DNA of 64,000 bases from Nocardioides phosphati (GTDB taxonomy: Bacteria; Actinomycetota; Actinomycetes; Propionibacteriales; Nocardioidaceae), in the NCBI RefSeq assembly GCF_014646375.1, contig NZ_BMNI01000001.1, forward strand, positions 455,949-519,948. The letters run 5' to 3'. The notes under the pieces were generated by a model. It saw only the letters and a program-made list of their open reading frames with translations, ran no database searches and was not told the origin of the DNA. Shown here in pieces: positions 39,537 through 47,534 of this stretch. The position numbers and the translations under genes were made by a program. Every line of letters begins with the position of its first letter. Position 1 is the first letter of the stretch.

Positions 39537-42500
39537 ATGAAGAAGCTGCTGCTCGCAGGGCTGCCCGTCCTGATCATCTTCATGGGGCTGCCGTTCCTGG
39601 TGACGCTCATGGTGGTGATGACCACCACCGCGGCCGCCGAGTGCCGCACCCAGAGCAGCCAAGGCACCGCGCCCACCGAGCTCGGTGACCTCGGAGCCAT
39701 CGACGGGCCGGTGGGCGGCCCGGTCAACGGCACGATCACCTTCGCCCATGCCAACATCCCGCGCCGCTCCGGCCTCGACGGGTTCCGGGCATCCATGCCC
39801 AAGGTCCTGTCCAAGAACCCCGAGTTCGTCACGCTCAACGAGGCCGGCGGCTGGAGCCTGGAGCAGATCGAAGCAGCTGCCCCCGGCTACTCGGCCTTCC
39901 GGGTGTCGGCGCCGGCCGGCACCGGCGACGGCGCCGAGCAGGCCATGGGCAACGTCGTGCTCTGGAAGAGCTCGACCTGGACGAAGGTCAACGGCGGCCG
40001 GGTCCAGCTCGTCGACGACGACAAGACCTTCTACGACGGGCGTCCGGTCACGTGGGATCGCTTCGCGACGTGGGTGATGCTGCGGCGCGCCGACGGAACG
40101 GTGGTCTCGGTGGTCTCCACCCACCACATGACCAACCCGCACCGTTGGCCGAAGCAGCACGGCAACCCGCCGCTGACCCGGCACCAGCAGTACGGCGCAG
40201 GAATGGACATCCTGCTGCAGCTGCGCAACTCCCTCGCCGCCCACGGCCCGGTGTTGATCGGCGGCGACATGAACACCCAGGCCTCCTACACCGACATCCC
40301 CTGGACGGCCGCCGCGAAGATGAAGGCCGCCGGCTACGGCTGGCACAACCACGGAGTCGACTTCATATTCTTCCCGCACCACCAGGGCGCCCGCCTCGAG
40401 CAAGGTTGGGACGGCACGATGGTGTCGGACCACCACTGGCTCTCGGCCCGCATCGCGATGAACGGCGCCGGCCCGGAGACCGTCCCCGAGACCACCACCG
40501 CCGACGACGGGATCGTGCCCGCGGCGCACACCGCCAAGACGGCCGCCGAGCCGCCGACCGGCGACGTGCTCGCCCAGCTGATGCGTCTGCGGTTCGCGTC
40601 CAACTACCCGACCATGACCGCCGAGCAGGCCCGCAACGCGATCACCATTGCCCAGGTCGCCCGCGACCTCCAGGTTCCCCGCTACGGGCTGCAGATCGCG
40701 ATCGCCACCGCGATCCAGGAGTCGAAGCTGGTCAACCTCACCGGCGGTGACCGCGACTCAGGAAGCCTGTTCCAGCAGCGTCCCTCGACGGGCTGGGGGA
40801 GCCGTGCCGAGGTCACCAACCCGGTGCTCGCTGCTCGTGCGTTCTTCGGCGAGGCCCAGCACACCGGCAATCCCGGCCTCCTCGACATCCCGGGCTGGCA
40901 GGACATGCCGCTGACCCAGGCCGCCCAGGCCGTGCAGCGCTCGGGCTACCCCGAGGCCTACGCCCAGTGGGAGGGCGTCGCCGGTGACATGACCGATCTG
41001 CTCGGCGGCGACCTGCCGGATCTGCCCGACGACGGCTCCACCACGAACGTCGCCGACTGCCAGGGCGAGACGGTCAACCCGATCACCCTCGGCACACTCA
41101 ACCTGCTCGGCGCCGGCCACACCGACAAGCCGGGGGAGCGGCCCGGGTACGACACCTGGGACAAGCGCCTCCCCGGCGCGATGCGCACGATCGAGAACGC
41201 CGGCGTTTCGATCGCTGGCCTCCAGGAGGTGCATGGCCCTCAGGCCAAGGCGCTGGAGAGCCAGTACGCGGCCAAGTGGGGGATGTACCCGGCCAGCGGG
41301 ACGGCACAGAACCGGGTCATCTGGGACCGCAACGAGTGGGAGCAGACCGACGGCCGCCTCGTCGACATCCCCTACTTCGGCGGCAAGGACGTCGGCATGC
41401 CCCTGGTGCAGCTGAAGTCGACGACCACCGGCCAGGTGATCTGGGTCTGGAGCATCCACAACCCGGCCAACACTCAAGGGAACGCCGCCGGGCACCGCCA
41501 GGAGGCTCTGCGCCGCCAGCTGGCCACGATGAGCGACCTCGCTGGCACCGGCACCCCTGCGGTGATCCTGGGCGACTTCAACGACGGCAAGGACGGCAAC
41601 AACGCCTCGCACTGCGCACTGACCCCTGAGTTGAGCAACGCCTTCGGCGGATCTGCCGAGCCCTGCAAGATGCCCAAGAAGGACGCACCGATCGACCACG
41701 TCTACGGTGCGAACCTCACCTGGGCCAGCGCCGAGGTCGACACCAGCACCCAGGCCAGCAAGATCGCCGACCACCCGCTGGTGACCGCCACCACCGCCGG
41801 CAGCAGCGCCGGGTGCGCCGTCGACTCCGGCACTGCTGAGGCCAAGTACAGCCTCGGGCCGGTCAAGCCGCAGCTGACCCAGTTGGTCAACATCCTCGGC
41901 CCCATGTTCGACATCAAGACCGTCGGCGGCTATCGCGCGAGTGCCACCGACCCGAACGGCCACCCGGCCGGTCTGGCGGCTGACTTCATGGTCCCGCTGA
42001 CGCCCGCCGGCAAGGCCCAAGGCGACGCCCTCGCGGCGTACGCCCAGGCCCACGCTCGCGAGCTCGGGATCGACTACATCATCTGGTACCAGCGGATCTG
42101 GTCGGTCGCGCGAGCCGACGAGGGCTGGCGGCGGATGGAGGACCGGGGGTCTACCACCGCCAACCACATGGATCACCCGCATATCAACGTGCTGCCCGGC
42201 GGCAAGGTCTCCCCGGTCGGCCTCGAGGGCGCGTCCTGCGACGAGGTGGTCTTCCCGGTGCCAGCGCAGTACGTCGGGACCGACAACCACAACTGGCACG
42301 AGACCGGCCCCTACTGGTCCAAGTGGCATACCGGCACGGACTTCTCTGCGCCCTGCGGCACGACCGTGTACGCCGCCCACGCCGGCACGATCGAGATCGA
42401 CACCACCCAGCGTTCCTGGGCCGGGCCGCAGTTGGTCAAGGTCACCAGCGGCGGCGGCCTGACGACCTGGTACGCCCACATGCAGACCGTCAGCGTCAGC

Positions 42501-42680
42501 CGTGGCCAGACGGTCGCCGCCGGCGAGCCGATCGGCCAGGTCGGCCAGGAGGGCAACGTCTCCGGCTGCCACCTCCATTTTGAAGTCCACCTCAAGAACG
42601 GCTCCATCTACGGCCCCGACAACGTCGATCCCTCGACCTGGCTTGCAGAGAACGCATCACGCCCGAGTAGCGCCGTGTGA
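39537..42680 (+). CDS. secreted multidomain nuclease/peptidoglycan hydrolase of the T4SS (1047 aa)
   Basis: After a membrane anchor (about 5-35) five parts can be seen. (1) An endonuclease/exonuclease/phosphatase domain, about 45-310 (LIGGDMNTQ, VSDHHWLSARI). (2) A lysozyme-like helical region, about 345-490 (AIATAIQESKLVNLTGGDRD). (3) A second EEP domain, about 515-755 (IAGLQEVHG, VILGDFNDGKDG, IADHPLVT). (4) A D-Ala-D-Ala-peptidase-like region, about 775-885 (GGYRASATDPNGHPAGLAAD). (5) An M23/LytM peptidase, about 905-1035 (KWHTGTDFSAPCGT, HLHFEVHLKNG). Wall hydrolysis during mating-channel assembly is the expected role. In related operons it follows VirB4 directly. Confidence 0.85.
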   Translation: MKKLLLAGLPVLIIFMGLPFLVTLMVVMTTTAAAECRTQSSQGTAPTELGDLGAIDGPVGGPVNGTITFAHANIPRRSGLDGFRASMPKVLSKNPEFVTLNEAGGWSLEQIEAAAPGYSAFRVSAPAGTGDGAEQAMGNVVLWKSSTWTKVNGGRVQLVDDDKTFYDGRPVTWDRFATWVMLRRADGTVVSVVSTHHMTNPHRWPKQHGNPPLTRHQQYGAGMDILLQLRNSLAAHGPVLIGGDMNTQASYTDIPWTAAAKMKAAGYGWHNHGVDFIFFPHHQGARLEQGWDGTMVSDHHWLSARIAMNGAGPETVPETTTADDGIVPAAHTAKTAAEPPTGDVLAQLMRLRFASNYPTMTAEQARNAITIAQVARDLQVPRYGLQIAIATAIQESKLVNLTGGDRDSGSLFQQRPSTGWGSRAEVTNPVLAARAFFGEAQHTGNPGLLDIPGWQDMPLTQAAQAVQRSGYPEAYAQWEGVAGDMTDLLGGDLPDLPDDGSTTNVADCQGETVNPITLGTLNLLGAGHTDKPGERPGYDTWDKRLPGAMRTIENAGVSIAGLQEVHGPQAKALESQYAAKWGMYPASGTAQNRVIWDRNEWEQTDGRLVDIPYFGGKDVGMPLVQLKSTTTGQVIWVWSIHNPANTQGNAAGHRQEALRRQLATMSDLAGTGTPAVILGDFNDGKDGNNASHCALTPELSNAFGGSAEPCKMPKKDAPIDHVYGANLTWASAEVDTSTQASKIADHPLVTATTAGSSAGCAVDSGTAEAKYSLGPVKPQLTQLVNILGPMFDIKTVGGYRASATDPNGHPAGLAADFMVPLTPAGKAQGDALAAYAQAHARELGIDYIIWYQRIWSVARADEGWRRMEDRGSTTANHMDHPHINVLPGGKVSPVGLEGASCDEVVFPVPAQYVGTDNHNWHETGPYWSKWHTGTDFSAPCGTTVYAAHAGTIEIDTTQRSWAGPQLVKVTSGGGLTTWYAHMQTVSVSRGQTVAAGEPIGQVGQEGNVSGCHLHFEVHLKNGSIYGPDNVDPSTWLAENASRPSSAV

Positions 42681-42757
42681 TCGCAGCGGAGTCCTGACGG
42701 CACATAGGTGACCAGCGAGGCCCTACGACCCACGACCGCCTGGAGGTGGCCAGACCG

Positions 42758-43360
42758 ATGCAGCGTGAGCGACGACGAGACCCCTACCCGTGGACCTGGG
42801 AGATCCCCGTTGCGGTGGCGTTGGCGACGCTGTTCGTCATTGTCATCGGCATCCAGCTCGGCCGATCGGTCGCGAACCTGCTCGCCGGCGCCGGATGGAC
42901 CTGGCCTGACGCCAACGCCGGCGCGTTCCCCTCACCCATCGGCACCGCCTTCTGGACCAGCCTTCCCGGCGTCCTCGGCGGCCGCGCCGACGCCGGGCTG
43001 CCCAGCCCCATCCCCGACGGTCTGGCCGGTAGCGGTCTGGTCTGGGGCAGCCTCGCCCTGACCGAGGTCGCGCTGCTGACCGCGACCATCTGGCTCGGCG
43101 CGTGGGCCTACCAGCGTTGGGGCCCGGGCCGCATGCGCGGCATGGCGACTGCAGCCGAGGCCGAGAAGCTGCTCGGCGTCACCCGGCTCCGCAAGGTCGC
43201 CGGCATCGTCCGGCCCGACCTCTACGGCAAGCACGCCTCCGCGACGCCGGCACCTGCCCAGCGCGCCGCCGGCGACTTCACCGAACAGCCCGGCCCGCAG
43301 CTGGGCCACGGCCTCAGTCCGTGGCTCCTGGACGGCCGCCGAACGAAGGAAGACCGATGA
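42758..43360 (+). CDS. two-helix membrane protein preceding the coupling ATPase (200 aa)
   Basis: Two membrane helices, VALATLFVIVIGIQLGRSVA near 20 and GSLALTEVALLTATIWLGAW near 100, flank an outside loop of about 60 residues. A cytoplasmic tail contains ATAAEAEKLLGVTRLRKVAG, resembling the membrane-proximal part of TraG/VirD4 proteins. Since the ATPase at 43482 has no membrane helices, this may be its detached anchor. The ATG at 42758 is preferred (GGAGG 11 bases upstream). ATGA overlap with the next small gene. Confidence 0.65.
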   Translation: MQRERRRDPYPWTWEIPVAVALATLFVIVIGIQLGRSVANLLAGAGWTWPDANAGAFPSPIGTAFWTSLPGVLGGRADAGLPSPIPDGLAGSGLVWGSLALTEVALLTATIWLGAWAYQRWGPGRMRGMATAAEAEKLLGVTRLRKVAGIVRPDLYGKHASATPAPAQRAAGDFTEQPGPQLGHGLSPWLLDGRRTKEDR

Positions 43361-43485
43361 GCAACGAGACCCCTCTGCGCGGCAGGCCGACACTCCGCAC
43401 CCGCGCCCGCCGCCGCATGGGCGTCATCATCTGCCGCCGTTGCCTCGAGCCCTGCGGGGACACGATCCCGGAGGTGACCCGATGA
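43357..43485 (+). CDS. 42-aa cysteine-containing small protein
   Basis: Starts MSNETPLRGRPTLRTRARRR and contains ICRRCLEPCGD, a possible half zinc-binding knuckle. It overlaps the gene before and the gene after by ATGA, so all three are translated as a chain; this tight packing is the main evidence that it is real. Function unknown. Confidence 0.6.
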   Translation: MSNETPLRGRPTLRTRARRRMGVIICRRCLEPCGDTIPEVTR

Positions 43486-44960
43486 AGCTGAGGTTCGACC
43501 CCTGGGATGTCGGCTGGCGCATCGGTGATGCCCACGAGCCGCGAGGCGGCGAGCTGTGGGTGCCGTGGGACCGCACCGCCGGCGTGATCGGCCCGCAGGG
43601 ATCCGGCAAGACCCTCGACCTGCTCACCCCTGCGCTCCTCGGCGCACCGGGTGCCGCTCTGGTGACACTGACGAAGGTCGAGGACCTGCTGCTCAGCCTC
43701 ACCGAACGTTCCCGCGATGACCGCCCGTGCGTGGTGCTCGATCCCTTCGGCCTGGCCGAGGGAGTCGTCGATGAGCTGATCTGGGACCCGATCGCCGGCT
43801 GCGTGGACCCCAAGGTGGCCGAGCGGCGCGCCAAGGCGTTCACCGCCGGTACCGTCAAGGGCGCGATCACCGGCGGCACCGGCGACGATGCGGCGCGGTT
43901 CTACGCCGCCGAGTCCGCGAAGGTGCTGCAGGGCTACTTCCATGCCGCGGCGCTGACCGGTAGGACTCTCGAGGACGTGCTGCAGTGGGTCGCCAACCCC
44001 AGCGCAGCTTCCCAGCCGATGGAGATCCTGCGGCGGCACCCGCACGCCGAGCCGTTCTGGCACGGCCTGCTGCACGGTGCGCTGAACGGTGACGATCGCA
44101 CGGCGGGCAACACCGTCACTACGGTGCAGCAGGCGGTGTCGCTGTTCTTCCAGGCCGACATCCGCCGCCGCTGCATTCCCAGCCCCGGTCGTCCCGCCAC
44201 CGATCTGGCCGACGTGATCCGTCGGCGCGGCACCATCTACCTCCTGGGCCGTGAAGACCCCTACGCCTCGGCCAGCCCGCTGATGACCGCCGTGGCCGAG
44301 CACGTCTTGGACACCGGCCTGCTGTTGGCCAACAGCTCGCCGTGGGGCGGCCGGCTGTGTCCGCCCCTGGTCTCGGTGCTCGACGAGCTGCCGTCGACCG
44401 CCCCGTTGCCGACGCTGCGCACCCGGATGGCCAACGAGCGTGCCCTGGGGTTGTCGTTCATCTGGGCCGCCCAGACCCGGCCCCAGCTGACCAGCATCTT
44501 CGGTGAGCACGAGGCCCGGGCACTGCTTGGCCTCACCAACGCCCTGGTGATGTTCGGCGGTTCCAAGGACGTCGCCTTCAACCAGGAGATCTCCGACCTC
44601 CTCGGAACGGTCCGCATCGGCCGGGTCACCCACTCCACCGGCGGAGCCAGTGGCGGTGGGCGCAGCTTCTCCGGCGACGACATCCCGATCATGCGGCCTG
44701 AGGAAGTCCGGCAGCTGCCTGAACGCCAGGCCCTGGTGGTTGCCGAGAACGGCAAGCCGATCATCGCCAAGCTGCACCGCTGCGTCGAAGGCAAGGCCGG
44801 CGAGCGACTGCTGGCCGACCAGCGGGCGCTGCGCGAGCGCCTCACCAACGACCGGCGCATGGTCATCACCCCCGAAGCTCGCGCTACCGCCGCGCTCGTC
44901 GAGGCACGCCGTCTCGGCTTCGTCGACGACGAGACCGACCACTCAAGGAGTGAACTGTGA
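43482..44960 (+). CDS. VirD4/TraD-family coupling ATPase (492 aa)
   Basis: Walker A is AGVIGPQGSGKTLDLL near residue 37, Walker B LVSVLDELPSTAPLP near 296, and SFIWAAQTRPQLTSIFGEHE follows as the conserved Gln motif of this family. DIPIMRPEEVRQLPERQALV is the C-terminal signature of TraG/VirD4. No membrane helix is present at the N-terminus, unlike classical VirD4. It should recruit the relaxase-DNA complex to the channel. ATG overlaps the small Cys-protein stop. Confidence 0.85.
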   Translation: MKLRFDPWDVGWRIGDAHEPRGGELWVPWDRTAGVIGPQGSGKTLDLLTPALLGAPGAALVTLTKVEDLLLSLTERSRDDRPCVVLDPFGLAEGVVDELIWDPIAGCVDPKVAERRAKAFTAGTVKGAITGGTGDDAARFYAAESAKVLQGYFHAAALTGRTLEDVLQWVANPSAASQPMEILRRHPHAEPFWHGLLHGALNGDDRTAGNTVTTVQQAVSLFFQADIRRRCIPSPGRPATDLADVIRRRGTIYLLGREDPYASASPLMTAVAEHVLDTGLLLANSSPWGGRLCPPLVSVLDELPSTAPLPTLRTRMANERALGLSFIWAAQTRPQLTSIFGEHEARALLGLTNALVMFGGSKDVAFNQEISDLLGTVRIGRVTHSTGGASGGGRSFSGDDIPIMRPEEVRQLPERQALVVAENGKPIIAKLHRCVEGKAGERLLADQRALRERLTNDRRMVITPEARATAALVEARRLGFVDDETDHSRSEL

Positions 44961-45658
44961 CCACCGAGCAGCAGACCCGCCGGGCGGCACCCGCGCTGAT
45001 GGTCTTCCCGTTCCCTGTCCCCGGGGACCATGTCCGCCTCGCCTACCGCGAGCTCCACATCGCCATCAACGGCACCGAGGAGGAGAAGAAGGCCCTCGGC
45101 AACCACGCGCTGCTGTCGCGGCCCTGGGAGCCGGCGACCTGCCTGGACCCCGAGCTGCGTCACGACCTGTGGGAGTGGCTCGACGACGTCGTGATCTGGC
45201 TCAACCGCGAGTACACCTGGGACGTTTCCGGGCTCATCCCCAGCTGCTGGCCTCTGCACCCGCACCTGGTCCATGAGATCGCCGTCCTGGCCGACCAGCG
45301 CCGGCGGGCCGGCCTGGCGATGACCAGCGACGCGCTCGAGGAGTGGCACCGCTACTGCTTGCCGTCGTTCACCGACCGCATGCGCAACAGGCTGCGCACG
45401 CACTGCGACGACGAGCACAAGAGCTGGCCGGCCAAGCCGCGCCACAGCGAGCACCTCGGCGAGACCAGCACCCAGCGGCGTGAGAACGCGTTCGCCCACG
45501 ACATCGACGCTCTTCCCGTCAACCGGCGAGCACACGAACAACCGCCTGCCGGTCCACCGCGGCTTGGCCTGGTCGACCTCGACACGGGCGAGATCCAGGA
45601 CGACGAGACGGGCGGACCTGAGCCGCGCACCCGAACCGAGAAGGGACCGAGGGAATGA
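44957..45658 (+). CDS. conserved conjugation-cluster protein (233 aa)
   Basis: The Trp-rich core ELRHDLWEWLDDVVIWLNRE, then IPSCWPLHPHLVHEIAVLAD and ALEEWHRYCLPSFTDRM, is similar in layout to DUF4913 proteins found beside actinobacterial transfer genes, without a confident match. The C-terminus is charged and disordered. GTG start overlaps the coupling ATPase stop; its own stop overlaps the next gene (ATGA). Possibly a partner of the relaxosome or coupling protein. Confidence 0.55.
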   Translation: MTTEQQTRRAAPALMVFPFPVPGDHVRLAYRELHIAINGTEEEKKALGNHALLSRPWEPATCLDPELRHDLWEWLDDVVIWLNREYTWDVSGLIPSCWPLHPHLVHEIAVLADQRRRAGLAMTSDALEEWHRYCLPSFTDRMRNRLRTHCDDEHKSWPAKPRHSEHLGETSTQRRENAFAHDIDALPVNRRAHEQPPAGPPRLGLVDLDTGEIQDDETGGPEPRTRTEKGPRE

Positions 45659-46023
45659 CAGAGGCAACGATGCAGGTGAAGGAGCGCTCGGAGGCCATCG
45701 GCCGAGCCCAGCGCGCACTCAAGGCTCTCGGCGAGCACCCGCGCTCGAGCAAGAAGGAACTCGGCCACGCGCGCGAACACGTCAACGCCTGCTACTCCCA
45801 CGGCTCGGGTGAGTATGTGTGGAACGCGGTAGCGCAGGTCGAGGCGATGGCCGAACGGCGCTACGGCGTACCGAGCACCGAGGAGCAGCGTCAGGTGGTC
45901 GAGGCGGCCGAGGACCTCGCGGAGCCGGCGACAGCCGCCCGGGGCCGAGCGGCCGAGGACCGGGCAATCCCGTCGACGTCGTCGACCACGGACGTGGAGC
46001 TCGCGCCCACTCCATCGCGATGA
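45655..46023 (+). CDS. hypothetical helical protein (122 aa)
   Basis: Two helical stretches (SEAIGRAQRALKALGEHP, ELGHAREHVNACYSHGSGEY) and a disordered Ala/Ser/Thr tail. No family recognised. It closes the co-translated run from 42758. About 140 bases without a gene follow. Confidence 0.5.
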   Translation: MTEATMQVKERSEAIGRAQRALKALGEHPRSSKKELGHAREHVNACYSHGSGEYVWNAVAQVEAMAERRYGVPSTEEQRQVVEAAEDLAEPATAARGRAAEDRAIPSTSSTTDVELAPTPSR

Positions 46024-46162
46024 AGTGCGCCAGACGGGCTCGAATCGGCCTCACGGCGCCGCTGAGAGACGCTGAACCCCGGATTGTGGGCTCTCCCGCC
46101 CGTCCGGTTGTCAGGGAGCGATTCTGAGCGCCCTGTTCGCAACCAACCCTCTCGCATAGAAC

Positions 46163-46984
46163 GTGTCCGATCCCGTGGCCTCAGCGCTCCTCCTCATCGT
46201 GGCGATCGCCTACCTCGTCGGCGCCTTCGTGGTGATCATGGCGCTGACGAAGGTCCTCTCGGCCTGGTCCGCCAGCTGGCGCACGCGCGGCCACGCTGGA
46301 CCGGTCGACGACGTACTGCAGAACCAGGCCGCCGCGGCGATGGCGTCCGTCGCTGTTCTGGCGAACGTCACGCCCCCGGCGACCCACGTCGTCGCCTACC
46401 TCGGTACGCCCACCGGAGACGACGACCGTCCCGTGGGCGATGGTGGTCTGGCCGTGACCCGTTTCCGGGCCGGGCGCCCTGCCACCGTGGTGTTCGCGCA
46501 GGCCGCGCTCACCGGCCTCAGCCCCGCCGCGGTGCAGAGTCTGGCCGCACACGAGCTCGCCCACGTCATCCGGCGCGAGCGCTCCTCGGCCGCGGCTCGC
46601 TACAGCTGGCTGGTCGGCTACCTGGCTCTGATGCTGGCCGGCGTCGGGATCACCGTCACGGCTCTCCTGGCCGCGCCCCAGCTGGCCGCGCCGGCCCTCC
46701 TCGCCACGATGAGCGCCGCGGTGGCCTTCCTCGGTCTCCGCGTCGCCTTCGATCGGCGCGAGGAGATCGCCGCCGATCTGTTCGCGGTTGAGCTGACTCG
46801 CGACCTCGAGGCGGCCGCCGAGCTGATGGGTTTCTACGAGCAGAACGTCGCGAGGCCACTGCCCGCCGGCGGTCTCGGCCGCGCGTGGGCGCTGATCGAG
46901 CGCCGCTGGTTCGCGACCCACCCGGACCCCGAGGTCCGGCTCTCAGCGATGCGTCGACACCTGGTCGACCAGCAGGCCGACTAG
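46163..46984 (+). CDS. M48-family membrane metalloprotease (273 aa)
   Basis: The zinc motif is SLAAHELAHVIRRERSSAAA near residue 131, and the third ligand is in DRREEIAADLFAVELTRDL near 200, both as in the M48 (HtpX/BlaR-type) family. Membrane helices are at about 8-30 and a pair at 150-190. HPDPEVRLSAMRRHL is the usual HP-x-x-RI tail. It may process surface proteins or regulate transfer. GTG start; converges on the frameshifted gene 46981-47468, overlapping it by 4 bases. Confidence 0.8.
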   Translation: MSDPVASALLLIVAIAYLVGAFVVIMALTKVLSAWSASWRTRGHAGPVDDVLQNQAAAAMASVAVLANVTPPATHVVAYLGTPTGDDDRPVGDGGLAVTRFRAGRPATVVFAQAALTGLSPAAVQSLAAHELAHVIRRERSSAAARYSWLVGYLALMLAGVGITVTALLAAPQLAAPALLATMSAAVAFLGLRVAFDRREEIAADLFAVELTRDLEAAAELMGFYEQNVARPLPAGGLGRAWALIERRWFATHPDPEVRLSAMRRHLVDQQAD

Positions 46985-47468
46985 CTCTCGGCGCTTCCCT
47001 CGGCCGCTGCCAGGGACCGCGGCTCCGCCCTGTAGGTCAGCACGCCCTCGCTCGCTAGCAGGCGGATGATCCTGGCGCGCAGCGACGGCGGCCAGCCCAG
47101 CTCGTCGCCCAGCTCGGTCCAGGTCGGTCCCGCACCGGTGCGTTGCCACACGCCGGCGACGTGGTTCGCGGCCCGTTCTGCGTCGCGCGTGGCCGTGTCG
47201 CGAGCCGCGGAGGAGGCCTGTTCTCGTGCCTGCTGCTGCTCTCGCCAGGCGTCCTCGAAGTCCGACAACGCGGGGGCGGCCCATCCCGGGGACTGTGCGG
47301 TCAGGTGCACCGCCAGCCGATGACGCGGGAGCCCGGGTCGGCCTGCGGCGCCGACCAGGTCGACGTACGCGGTGACCAGGTCGGGGGAGTGCCTTCGTAG
47401 CCGGCGGCCGCGAGGAACTGCCGTACCTGGGTACGCGTCGCGCGGCGGGGCTGCTTCGGGTCGGGCAT
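46981..47468 (-). pseudogene. winged-helix-like gene interrupted by a one-base frameshift
   Basis: The N-terminal part MPDPKQPRRATRTQVRQFLA and AAGYEGTPP reads in one frame; the rest, from PDLVTAYVDLVGAAGRPGLP through ARDTATRDAERAANHVAGVW to TWTELGDELGWPPSLRARII, reads in another. The switch is at CCCCC (47383-47387 region): one more C would join the frames without a gap. The end looks like a small winged helix. The gene may be intact in the organism if this is a sequencing indel. Confidence 0.6.
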
Positions 47469-47534
47469 GGCACCTTGATCGGCCGGGGGCTGGGCCGCCC
47501 AAGGCTAGCGACCGGCGCGGTCCTCGGCCCGCTT

